A stretch of DNA of 36,679 nt, from NCBI GenBank assembly GCA_027604505.1, contig JADIIX010000181.1:1-36679 (forward strand), in the 5' to 3' direction. A program made the translations under genes and the position numbers. Positions 25,443 through 36,330 of the stretch are shown here, piece after piece. This stretch comes from Gonapodya sp. JEL0774. Lineage: Eukaryota; Monoblepharomycota; Monoblepharidomycetes; Monoblepharidales; Gonapodyaceae. The number at the start of each line of letters is the position of its first letter. The stretch's first letter is position 1. The notes under the pieces are model-generated. The model had not been told where the DNA came from and ran no database searches. It was given only the letters and a program-made list of their open reading frames with translations.

Positions 25443-28400
25443 ATGTCCTCTGAACTAGTACCATTGTTCGTCAAGATTGGTTTGACGGATCAAAAGGCCA
25501 AGGAGACTGCAGGCAATAAGAAGCTTGGGCCTGCACTCGCAGAACTCATTAAGTGTGTGAGTGTAACCTGTGTGCCCTGGCAGTGTACGAAGAAATTCAT
25601 CGTGAGGATCTCTCCTGCGATGCTCTGATCTCCAATTGAATTCGCTCCGGTCACGAATGAAATCCTTTGCCGACTGCACATCAATATTTTTCGCTTCTTT
25701 CTGCTTGTTCTCTTTGGTTATAACGTGCCAGGCTGGGTTGGAAAACGGGGTGGAGAAGGCAAAGGGTGTTCTTCTTTACTCCCTGGCCTCCACAATCACG
25801 CCAGATGCCCAGAAACATGCCGGCTACATCGCAAAAGCAATCGCGGACGGAAAACTGGCCTCGGCAGACCAGGTGACCGGTGAGTCGACCGCCCAACTGG
25901 GGACTCGGATCCTCATCGCCCAGGAAAGCGAGCACACATCAGACCGAAAGTACCTGCCTCAGAAAGTTTTATTGGATTGGCGAGTGGATGTGGATCTTTT
26001 GGTTGACTTTCTTTCCTCCTGTTGTTTTTCATCACCGGCCAAAGCGGCCATCAAGTTTGCTGAACGAACGTATGCCGACACGCTTGATGACGCAGAGTTC
26101 AACAAGGAGTGCGGTGTTGGTAAGCGCTCAGCTGTTCACCCCAATCGACTTTGTCAAATATTATAACATCACACCTACGGCGAACCTGACACATGTCAGG
26201 TGTTGAAATATCCCTCGAAGAAATCACATCGGCTGTCGCTACGCTTTTGTCTGAGCGGACCGAGTTGCTAGCAACGGAACGCTACCGGTCTTCCATAGGT
26301 CTACTCAAAGAGGCGCGGGAGCGCCTTCGCTGGGCGAACTCCAAAGCAGTTAAAGATGAATTAGACAAGCAAATTGCGGATATAATAGGCCCCAAGGATG
26401 AAAGGGATGACCCAAAGATGTTAAAGGTGAGTTGGTGTTTACCAACCGAAGGGGAAAAGTAATGCCCATCCATTCGTGCTCCGAAACTGAAGCTTACACA
26501 CGCGAACAAAAATCCACGTATATGTTTTTCCGTTAGAAAAAGGAATCAAAAGCTCCCAAAGTGCCAATCTCAGCCTCAGCCACTGCTACTCCCACCAGCG
26601 AAGTTCGCAAGCGCACCATCGCCGAATCTGCAAAGTCCTTTGACTATATCCTCGAAGGGGAACTGTCACGCCTTCACAAGCCTGGTGGCAATAAGCAAAT
26701 CAAGCCCGAGCTGATGGAGGAACACTTAAAAGCTACAGGAGGGAAAGTAATGACGAGATTTCCCCCAGAGCCAAACGGGTTCTTGCACATTGGTCATGCG
26801 AAGGCTATGAATGTGAGCTTCGGGTATGCGGAGGCATATGGTGAGTCTGGAGTGGATGATGTGGATGATCGTATAATCCAGTGATTCCGAATCCGTTGTC
26901 CAATTGGAGGGGATGCGGCTGGACTATTTGCTTTTTGGAGTGATGAACTCGGGAAACACTGATGACGGATTTCGAATCGTTTATCATTTCAGGCGGTCAT
27001 TGTTACCTGCGTTATGATGACACGAATCCCGAGGCTGAAGAGCCACGGTACTTCGACGCGATCTTGGAGATGGTCACTTGGCTGGGTTTCCGACCTTGGA
27101 AGATCACCTACGCTTCGGATCACTTCCAGCGACTGTACGACCTGGCCGTGGATCTGATAAAGCGGGATAAAGCATTTGTATGTCACTGCACAGCCGAAGA
27201 AATGCACCGCATGCGGGGTGGAGACTCTGGGGGTGGGCGGATCGAATGCCCTCACAGGAATCGCCCCATTGCCGAGTCGGTCCGTGAGTTCGAGCGGATG
27301 CGAGAAGGTCGGTACGCAGAAGGAGCGGCAACGCTGCGGATGAAAATGGACATGCAGTCGGGCAACCCGCAGTTCTGGGACGTTGTGGCGTATCGGGTCA
27401 TGTTCACTCGCCATGTGAGGACTGGAGATGAGTGGTGCGTTTATCCCACATACGATTACGTCCACTGCTTGTGCGATTCGTTTGAGAACATTACACACTC
27501 ATTGTGTACGCTCGAGTTTCGTAACTCGCGGGAGTCTTACTACTGGCTTATTGATGCTTTGGAGCTCTACAAGCCTGTGCAGTTTGAGTACGCGAGGCTC
27601 AACTTAACTGGAACCATCATGTCAAAGAGAAAACTCAAAGAGCTTGTTGAGGGTAACTACGTGTCTGGATGGGACGATCCGCGATTGTACACACTCATGG
27701 CCTTGCGGAGGCGAGGTTTCACGCCAACTGCGATCAATGCCTTCGTCCGAGACTTGGGTGTGACAACAGTCCAGTCCCTGGTAGACATGGGGCGGCTCGA
27801 GAACTACGTTCGCGAACACCTCAATGAGATCGCACCGCGTCTGATGGTGGTGACAGAACCAGTTAGGGTGGTCATCACGAATCTACCCGAGAACCACCTG
27901 GAGGAAATCACGGTACCCAACAAACCCAGAGACGATTCAATGGGTCATCATGTGATACCTTTTACTCGGATTGTCTACATCGAAGCGAGCGATTTCCGTG
28001 AGAAGGATGATCCAAACTATCTGCGACTTGCTCCAGGCAAAACAATAGGGCTTCTCAATGTGACCTTCCCTGTTACTGCTCTCTCATACACGAAGGATCC
28101 GGAAACAGGGCGTGTTACAGAAGTGCAGGCGGTGTACGAGAACGACCCGAATTCTCCCAAGAAGGCCAAGACATACATTCATTGGGTTGCGGACTCTCCG
28201 AAGCACGGTAGCCCGGTCCAAGTTGAAATCCGGACTTACTCTAGCCTCTTCAAGCACGCAAACCCGGACAATAAGGAAGAGGTACCTGGGGGATATCTCT
28301 CGGATATTGACCCCTCCTCTCTTAAAGTTATGCCCGACGCCTTTTCTGAAATTGGTGTCAAGACAGCGAAAGTTGGAGACAAATTCCAGTTCCTTCGGAC

Positions 28401-28570
28401 CGGTTACTATTGCGTGGATTATGATTCAGATGTTGACAATGGCAAGTTCGTGTTCAATCGGACGGTGTCACTAAAGGTAGGGTAATTGCGACCGTGTCTT
28501 GCCGGTGAACATCATGCTAAGAGTGTCATCATTCACAACTATTTAGGAGGATGCCAAAAAAGATGCCTGA
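25443..28570 (+). CDS. Glutaminyl-tRNA synthetase, cytosolic
   Basis: Class I synthetase that charges tRNA(Gln) with glutamine. Seven exons, 25443-25556, 25732-25879, 26045-26119, 26200-26426, 26537-26840, 26993-28476 and 28547-28570, join in phase to 791 residues, typical of eukaryotic GlnRS. The appended N-terminal YqeY-like domain is present (about 1-190: [34 protein letters not shown]), then a Lys/Ala/Thr linker, then the catalytic core with [18 protein letters not shown] (HIGH 272-275), [38 protein letters not shown] and SKRK (MSKRK, 499-503). The anticodon-binding barrels follow. The last exon codes only EDAKKDA and the stop. The first junction gives a Cys between LIK and AGLENG, which fits but is less constrained than the rest. 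Neighbours are the divergent Vps3-like gene and the convergent Dbp4 gene, whose stop is only 19 bases away. Confidence 0.96.
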
Positions 28571-28589
28571 CCGTTGTACTATTAAATAA

Positions 28590-31500
28590 CTATTGTACAT
28601 TCTGTAGCAATTGAAGTGCCCTCTCCTCATCTTCTTCAAGAGTCGCAGCCTTGTGTCTCTTGTTCTTCACCATTTCATGATTCGATTTTCGACGCTTCCC
28701 GAGATTTGTTTGTCTGTCATCCTCCTCCGACTCTGAACCGAGCTCATCCGAATCATCATGTAAAGCTTTCATCCCATCCAGATGGTCTGCAAAGTCCTCA
28801 TCCGTCTCACTGTTGTCCCCACGCATATCGGGGGTCCGCCCTAAAACAACCGAACCACGGGCGACCTTGCTCTCATTTCCCATCTTCTTCCGCTCTTTCT
28901 CCTTCTTCGCTAATTTCTTCTCTCTTCGCTTGCCCTTCTCTGTCACCTTGTCTTGTGCATCCTGTTCCAGTATTTCCTGGCGGGTCGACTCCAGGTTAGC
29001 CGTGATCTTGGTTTGAATGTCTCCTCCAAGCGAGGAGTGGAACTTTTCCTCATGTTCAAGTTGATAAAATGGGACAGCCTGAAAGATGTGACACGAGAAT
29101 CGTGAAGAAAAGTGGATAGTACATTATTTGGACCAACAAGAAAACTTACATTCCCTTCATCATCGAAGAACGCTTTCTTTCCCAGACCGCGTGATTTCAA
29201 TTCTTTTTCCTTCCGACGAATCAGTTGTCGTTTTGAAAGCGGAACAGGGGGCTTTGAGGCACAATGTTGGATTAAAAATATCAATAAGGAGAACACGCAA
29301 TAGAACGGCTCACTTTCGTCTCAGTTTCCAAACCGTCGAGTTGATGATCTTTCCGCTTCAACTCAAACAGGTCAGTATCTTGCGGGTCTAATGCATCGGG
29401 GTGGAAACCTGTTGTCGCTGGGTTCGTCATCTTCTGATAGTGTTCCGACAGAACTGTCTGGTTCTTCCGCTGAAACAATCGGTCAACACGGGTGAGAGGT
29501 GCCTTCTTTTGCTTCTCCCAAAGGCGGAAAACATCAAATCAGTCGCCATAAACACCATGGAACGAAAATTCTTCATATTTACCGGGATACCTTCAGAGCC
29601 GATCTCGGGTTGACGGTCTAAGTCTTTACGCCGCCTGTCCTCAGTTCCTGCCCATTTGAGATCGCTCTCTATATCATCCTCGCTGGTCGAAACCGAGTCC
29701 TCATCAGAACTGGCGGCAATCTTGGGATCAGACTTCTTCCTTATATTCGAGTCATCCACTTTTGCAGGACGGGGCGCATTCTTTAGAAGCTTTGCTTTCT
29801 GCTCAACCCACCACAACTCTTGAGAATAACACACATCTTATCTGTTAAACCGACAATCAGCTCACAGCTACAAACTTGATCTTCGGGATGCCCGGCAATC
29901 CGTAGCTTGCAGCGAACTCTGCCGCGGGCATTTCGTGCACCTTGAATACTTTCTTGTTTGAAGCAATATGGACAGATCGAATATACGAAACAAAAGCCTT
30001 ATGCAAATGGCAGTGGACAAGAAAAAAGAGTCGACAATTGCTTTGAGTCGAGGACTCCCCAGAAGCATCAGCTTTGGCGTACCCACCTTTTGCCCCAGGT
30101 ACCGAATCTCTGGATCCTGGGCACAAAATCCCGCAATATGACCCTTTACTGACTCCACTTTGCTCAAGTTCGCCTTCACTTCCTCGATCGGCACCTTTAC
30201 TTTGTCGAGGGCTTCTACCATTCCTTCCTTCTCGGATGGGAGCAAAAACATGAGGGCGCTCCCGGAAGACTCATAGCGTGCGGTGCGACCGACACGGTGA
30301 ATGTATGTTGCGGCATCTTCTGGGCAATCAAGTTGTACAACCCAGTCAACGGCAGGAAAATCTAATCCACTATTCAGATGAAGTTCATTGCATGGAACGA
30401 GTCTGGTTCGATAGATTCAAACCGTAGAAGGAGCAACTCAACATACCGTGAGGCGATGTCAGTCGCGAACAGGCAAACGTTCTTCTTCTTGCTGAAAGCA
30501 TCGAAAACGCTCAATCTTTTCGCTTGCTTTTGTTTACCGTGCAAGCACATTAGCGGGATTCCTGGTTGCAACCTCCGGAACGTTTCAAACACAAATCGGA
30601 CTTGCTTGCAAGCTGACATGAATACAAGTATCTTCGACTTCAAGTGTGTCCTTAGAAACGTGTGCAAAAGGTCCAGCTTGTCTCCGAGCTCGACTACCAT
30701 GAAACGTTGGACGAGACGGCCAGGTGTGGCGTGCGCTGCCTGTTCGTGGACTGCGACATATTCTGGGTCCACTAGGGACAGACGCGCCAAGTCCGAGACG
30801 GATTTCGTTTGCGTTGCCGAGAACAAAAGCGTTTGTCTGACTTTTGGAAGGTTCTCGACGATGGCATTGAGGGTTTTTGAGAATCCGAGATCCAGTAATC
30901 GGTCAGCCTCGTCGAGTACTTTTGCGCCGAGCAATGTCAGAGCCAGCTATCACAAGTTATCAGAACACGTACCTAGCATCTTAAGATTGTCGCAATTGAA
31001 ATCAGGAGTCTGATCCATGTGTTGCAGGAGTCTCCCTGGAGTCGCCACCAAAATATTCATCCGATTCACTCGGTCCTGTTCATCTTTCAAGTTCTTTCCT
31101 CCGATCAGCAGTCCCGCAGAGAAAGTGTGGTGGTGCCCGACGCTCCGGAGAGTTTCGAATATTTGCAAAGCGAGCTCACGGGTAGGAGAAACAACGATTG
31201 CACCAACACCGTCCAAATGGGACCAACGTTCGCGGTAGAGAAGTTCCAGAATCTGAGTTTTATTAATGAATTAATACCTCCAATTGATGTATCCAGAGTC
31301 GAGGAAGGCAATTGATGAAACAACAGCCCGCCCCGACTTCCACCGTGATAGTGCGAGGACTCACAGGTATAATAAAAGCAAGAGTCTTTCCAGAGCCCGT
31401 TTTCGCCGCCCCAAGTACATCCCTCCCTCTGAGGCATGGAGGGAGTGCAGCCATCTGAATGTCTGTCATTTCAACGAAGTGCGCATCTGAAAGGCCTGCG

Positions 31501-31794
31501 GTATACAATTCCCCGAAAGAGCCGTTCCATTTGGCGGAGGATAGAGCTTCAGCGCGCAGCAAGGTTAACCATGGGTAACAATGGAGCCCACCTTTGAATG
31601 TATTCTGAGAAAGAGGAAGGGCCTCGAAGTCTCGTAGATTTTGGTTTGGAGTAGCGAGCTTCCGAGCAAAAGCATTTTGCCCTTTGTTGATGCTGGTCTT
31701 TATCACACGGGAAGCTACTTACCTCTTGTTCAATGCGCTCGTTGAGCTCTTCAATCTCCTTGAGCTCCGTGTCCTTTTTCGACTTCTTTCTCAT
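28590..31794 (-). CDS. DBP4: DEAD-box RNA helicase Dbp4/DDX10, ribosome biogenesis
   Basis: Nucleolar ATP-dependent RNA helicase needed for early pre-rRNA processing and 40S assembly (U14 snoRNA release in yeast). Eleven minus-strand exons in transcription order, 31794-31723, 31658-31592, 31495-31365, 31252-30973, 30918-30447, 30369-30087, 29997-29866, 29816-29583, 29514-29314, 29251-29150 and 29078-28590, give 820 residues. Motifs are [13 protein letters not shown] (Q-motif region), AAKTGSGKT (76-84), [30 protein letters not shown] (186-189), [25 protein letters not shown] and HRVGRTAR (365-372). After the core come [54 protein letters not shown] and an acidic and Lys-rich tail, all Dbp4-specific. 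Less certain points are the acceptors at 31658 and 29816 and the short N-terminus. The gene is divergent from prohibitin-2. Confidence 0.94.
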
Positions 31795-31986
31795 GATTAA
31801 AGCCGGTTTGATCACCTATCAGTTAATCCACTCGAGTACTTTGTATCGCGATTAGAGACCGTTGGGGGTGCAAGAGAAAGTCTTCCAGAAGTGAAGTCTG
31901 ATCAGTGACCACAGCACATCCTCAGAATCGGACGTCCCACGTTGTATACTAACATTTGCGTCACCTTTTCACTCAAAGTTTCAATT
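31795..31986. promoter_or_regulatory. Short bidirectional promoter, DBP4 and prohibitin-2
   Basis: Only 192 bases separate the start codons of two divergent housekeeping genes, so both promoters and leaders must share this segment. I see no recognisable TATA box or named element, and no noncoding RNA. Confidence 0.6.
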
Positions 31987-33310
31987 ATGTCTCGCGGTTT
32001 TCGACCCAATCCAAATGCCTTCAATGAGATCATGCGAAATAATCCTCTAAAATCCCCCCAGGGTCGGGCAGTGTTCACGGGAACTGGACTTCTCGTCGGA
32101 CTGGGGGCGATTACCTTGGGCATCAACTCTGCGCTTTTCAACGGTATGTAAGCACGCCCAGACTCGACTCTTTCACATTCTTTGCGATTCATATTTTCCT
32201 GCCCTTGAAATGCTCTTGCCCTGCAGTTGATGGTGGTTGCAGAGCAGTCAAATACTCGCGTTTTTCTGGAGTCCGACCGGACGTGTATGCCGAGGGCACG
32301 CACTTGTTTGTGCCTTGGTTTGAAACACCCATCATTTATGATGTAAGAGCGAAGCCGCGAAATATCTCGTCGCTCACAGGGACGAAAGGTGCGTTCAACT
32401 CCATACCATGCCATTCGCTGCTCAGTCCCTCAGCTGAGAGCTTTATCTGTTCTCCATTCCATCTGTTCGGTGTACCTCACATCCTCACGTGGCCTATGGG
32501 CAGACCTTCAAATGGTCAACATCACGATTCGTGTTCTCTCTCGTCCCCGTGTTGAGTCGCTCCCGGTTATCTACCAGACCCTCGGTCAAGACTACGATGA
32601 GCGTGTGCTTCCTTCTATTGTCAATGAAGTCTTGAAGAGCGTCGTAGCGCAGTTTAATGCGTCGCAGCTGATTACACAGCGAGAGCGGGTGAGAGTCAAG
32701 TTTTATCGATAGATCATCGATCCCTTGTCTGACCACCATTTTATTCGCAATTTTCAGGTCTCACGACTGATTCGGGAGCAGCTCACTCGTCGGGCGTCCA
32801 ATTTTGAAGTCATCCTTGATGACGTGTCCATCACCCACGTCGCATTCTCGCCGGAGTTCACGCATGCCGTCGAGGCGAAGCAAATTGGTTAGTTACCTTT
32901 AACCAAAGTATTACCTGCATGTCCGGAACTTTCAATGTTAATGAGTTCGTCCTTATCCACGCAGCCCAGCAAGAGGCGCAACGAGCCTCCTACATTGTCG
33001 ACCGCGCTCGTCAAGAAAAGCAATCCATCATCATTCGTGCAGAGGGCGAGGCCTTGTCTGCCGAACTTATTGGCGAGTCTATCAAAAACAAGCCTGGCTT
33101 CATTGAACTCCGAAAAGTCGAAACGGCGCGACAGATTGCGGACGTTATCGCCCAGAGCAACAATAAGGTGTATTTGGATAGCGACGCGCTGTTGCTTAAT
33201 GTAACAGAACTGCTAAAAGGGTACGTTTTCTTGTTTTGCGGTGAACTTGATGCTGCTATGGGGAAACCAAATATCTCACCCTTTGCTTCAGGGACCCCAA
33301 AAAGAAATGA
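31987..33310 (+). CDS. PHB2: Prohibitin-2, mitochondrial inner-membrane scaffold
   Basis: Subunit of the ring-shaped prohibitin complex with PHB1 in the mitochondrial inner membrane, acting in protease regulation, cristae structure and respiratory-complex stability. Six exons, 31987-32143, 32227-32388, 32504-32688, 32758-32887, 32965-33220 and 33292-33310, join in phase to 302 residues, as usual for PHB2. An N-terminal hydrophobic anchor (about residues 27-52, [16 protein letters not shown]) precedes the SPFH domain: [68 protein letters not shown] and [11 protein letters not shown] helical coiled-coil follows ([19 protein letters not shown]). The end LLKGDPKKK is reached only through a 19-base last exon. 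The PHB2-type extended N-terminus and sequence favour PHB2 over PHB1. A second in-frame ATG at 31942 would precede this start, but 31987 gives the better family N-terminus. Confidence 0.95.
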
Positions 33311-33460
33311 TTCACAGACTTCCGGGTCTTTGTCATGAACGAGTTTTCTAGCTGCTTTATAAAAAAAATACATGCTTGCATCGTCATTATTGTACTCACA
33401 TATACCTTCTAGCCCCGACTCTGTTTCGCGATCGATCTATCATCGTGATCTGAGTTGACC

Positions 33461-34944
33461 ATGAGGATAATTGCACTCGAGGATGTCGATCTTCCACCGC
33501 GACTACGATCGAAAGTTGCTACCCAGGAAGGTTTGTCGTGCGACGCGGACATTTTCGTCTCTCGATCAATGAAAACTGTGATGGTTGACTTGACACTGTT
33601 CAGGAGACCAAGAACTGCTCACCGCCAATAGCCTCGTGTGCTTAACATCACAAGAGATTTCCCGTCGGTTCCAATTGTCGACTGCAGACGCGGAAGCCCT
33701 GCTGCTAGCATGCTCTGCCGCCCTCTTTACCCGTCCTTCCTTCACTGCCCTCTCACTCCTCTCTCCGACCGCACCGTACCCTCGCTTTCTCACCACAGGA
33801 TGTTCTATTCTAGATTCGGTGTTCCCTGCTGGCCGGGGAATCCCCACGGGATCGATCACGGAGATTTACGGAGAGGCGGGTACCGGCAAATCGATTCTCG
33901 CAATGCAGCTGTGTGCGACGGTCCAGCTACCTGTCGAATCGGGTGGATTGGAAGGTGGTACGTCGTAGTCTGAGAGTGAGCATGGACAACCAAGTGCACT
34001 TCTCACAAAGATTGATGATATTCTCAGCGGCGCTTTACTTCACGACATCAAACTATTTTCCTGCAGAAATGTTTTTTAGCATTCTGAAGCGGATATCCGC
34101 TACTCGTATCTCACCTCAAGTTGACGGCCCTTCCAATCGGCTTGCCCGTAACACTGAGGGAACCATCTGTACCAGTGGAGAATTTCCCGGGGAGACACTT
34201 CCAGAGCATCTTCAGGCTGCTGGTGCTAATGTCCTGATTCAGCCTTTGGTAGATGATGATCAGACACTCTCATACCTCTGTCATCTGCTACCTTCCATGC
34301 TAAAGACTGCTAAACAACCGATCCGACTCATAATTGTGGACTCTTTGGCCGCCCATTTTCGGGAAGATAGTACTGGTTTGGAAGGAGTACCTCAGGATCA
34401 CTCAATCAGTATTAAAGGCAGGAGTTCACGAGGTCAGGATCTCTATGAGTGTGCCAAATCACTGAAGCATGTTGCAGAATTGGGATACGGAAAGAAGGAA
34501 ACTGGTCACAGTACTAAGGAACACCCTGAGCTATTGATACGTCCAAGTTCAGAGACAAACAATGCTGTCCATCCTCTGGATCCTGGGATCGCTGTGGTGG
34601 TAATCAACCAAGTAGCCGCTAGGATGGCTCCTGAGAACACACTAGTTGGAAGGCCAGTGGATATTCTTAAGTACTATCCATTTGACCAGCATTGTCATGA
34701 AACCGATGCAAATGTGCCCAGTTTGGGACCATTGTGGTCAAACATGGTGAACACCCGCATTCAACTGAAAAAGAAGGCAACATTTACGCAGACTGAAGAT
34801 CTTACTGGTGGTGTCTGTAAAGATTACTCTCGCATTCCTGAAGTAGCATTGTCAAGGTGTCTCAGATTGGAGTTTTCACCGTGTCTTGGGATTGTGCCTG
34901 AGGTGCAATTTATTGTCACACCATCTGGCATTACTGGACTGTAA
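33461..34944 (+). CDS. RAD57/XRCC3-like RecA-family recombination protein
   Basis: RAD51 paralogue that would assist RAD51 filament assembly in homologous recombination. Three exons, 33461-33530, 33604-33957 and 34028-34944, join in phase to 446 residues. The N-terminal helical region is followed by TTGCSILDSVFPAGRGIP, the Walker A motif GEAGTGKS (113-120), LAMQLCATVQLP, SGGLEGAALYFTT, the Walker B-like strand LIIVDSL (242-248), VVVINQVAARMAPE and LGPLWSNMVNTRIQLKK near the end. The Walker A context and LGPLWSN motif are typical of RAD57/XRCC3; I cannot separate these two by eye. Between Walker B and VVVINQ lies a longer segment than usual, about 75 residues, rich in charged and polar residues. 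Exon 3 is visibly less GC-rich than exons 1-2. The start lies 150 bases after the prohibitin-2 stop. Confidence 0.88.
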
Positions 34945-35411
34945 TCACTTTTGCATACAAATTAATAGTACAATGCCGTGTAGGTAATAATTGACACGCT
35001 AAAGAGCATCTCAAACTATCTTGGCCACAATGCACGATGCAGTGAGTCGAAGCAAACTCAGGTACAAGGTGTGAGCAGATGGATTGTGATATGAAAATTG
35101 AGGGCTGAGTCTCACTGTATTGTGATGGGACAGGCCCAAACAGTCGGAATTGAGACTCAGAGTCAATATGTAATGAGTCTGCTGACTGTTCAGGTGGTGT
35201 TCAGCCAACTAACCCATCACACATATATATGCCCAAACTACATTGTCGGAATTGCGGCTCTGTCTTATGTGCAACGCAGTATATTACAGTCAGTGCCGTT
35301 CATCTATGATGACAGGCTAATATGATTTACCCACTAAACATACAGATAATGTACACAGTGTCCATTCACCAACACTCCTCTGATCATGAACATCATGATC
35401 CACCATGGACC
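34945..35411. other. AT-rich gene-free stretch, downstream flank of the copia remnant
   Basis: No gene is supported. The segment follows the RAD57/XRCC3-like stop and lies downstream of the minus-strand copia pol remnant. By position it should include the retroelement's 3' end. I found no second LTR copy within the window to define it, so its limits are unknown. Confidence 0.5.
35362..35384 (-). other. Candidate polypurine tract and 3' LTR edge of the copia element
   Basis: On the minus strand, soon after the pol stop, the sequence reads AGAGGAGTGTTGGTG. A purine-rich run followed by TGTTGG is the usual arrangement at the 3' LTR start of Ty1/copia elements. The LTR would begin at about 35374 and run to lower coordinates. 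No matching 5' LTR is in the window, so this rests on position and motif alone. Confidence 0.35.
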
Positions 35412-36330
35412 TCAGACATTCCCATACCAGTTCTGTGTTTCTGGAACAAATCCCTGGGAAGTGACTTTGTTAAGAGTTAAGACATCTGCAGTGTTCTTTC
35501 CAGTAGGAACATGTAACAATTGAAGGGTCTTATTCTTGATTCCCTCACAAACAAAGAAATACTTGAGCTTGAAAAGCTTTGTCATTTTTGTGATTCTTCT
35601 GGTTGTGGGCCAATGACAAGGCTCCTTTGTTATTGCCATATAAAAACACTTCATTCGGTTTGCCTTTTCCAATCAATTCCACATTTAATGGTAATTGTAT
35701 TCCAAGTTCAGAGAAAATGTTGTGGAACCACATTAGTTCCTTGACAGCATGATGTTGCAAGACAAATTTTGCATATGTTGTCGAATCTGCCAAAAGCTCC
35801 TGCTTTCCTGATGACCAGCTGATAGGCCCCCCTGACAATATAACAGATATCCTTGTCAAGTCTTCATATTGTGTCTGTCACACGCAAAAGAGGCATCATA
35901 ATAACCATGAAAATCAGTGTGCATCTTTGACGCCATGGATCATCTCTCACAATACAAGTTACTCCATAATAAGCTGTTCCCTTCAGCTTGCGCAACAGGT
36001 AGATTAAAGCATCAAAATGTTTCTTGCTAGGACTATCCAAGGCTTCACAAAGAATGCGGTTTGCTGTGCCGCAATCTGACCAACTAGTGGGAACAATAAA
36101 GTTAATGGCACCAACTCCATATTGATGTAGGGCTTTGTCAATGCCAACACATTCTGCTTTGTAGTGGGGCAATTTGCACAAGACAATAGTTCAGCTGGAT
36201 GAGTGGGTGTACTTGCCGGAATACAGTTACAAAGACCAAATTTCTTGATAAGAGCAAGGATTTGACTTTCACTGGTGATAGTAATAGTTTTGGTAACAAG
36301 ATCACAGTGAATCTGGTGTAGCGGGGCTGA
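35412..36330 (-). pseudogene. Degenerate Ty1/copia retrotransposon pol (RT end plus RNase H)
   Basis: Remnant of an LTR-retrotransposon polyprotein read on the minus strand. Recognisable pieces in the expected order are the end of the reverse transcriptase (TITITSESQILALIKKFGL, then PASTP), the connection segment (VGAINFIVP, SKKHFDALIYLLRKLKGTAYYG) and RNase H (GGPISWSSGKQELLADSTTY, then AVKELMWFHNIFSELGI and LYGNNKGALSLAHN, then LLHVPTGKNTADVLT). These pieces lie in at least three different reading frames separated by frameshifts, and the catalytic region is incomplete, so it is non-functional. The 5' part of the element (gag, protease, integrase, most of RT) lies beyond the right edge or is lost. 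Confidence 0.85.
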
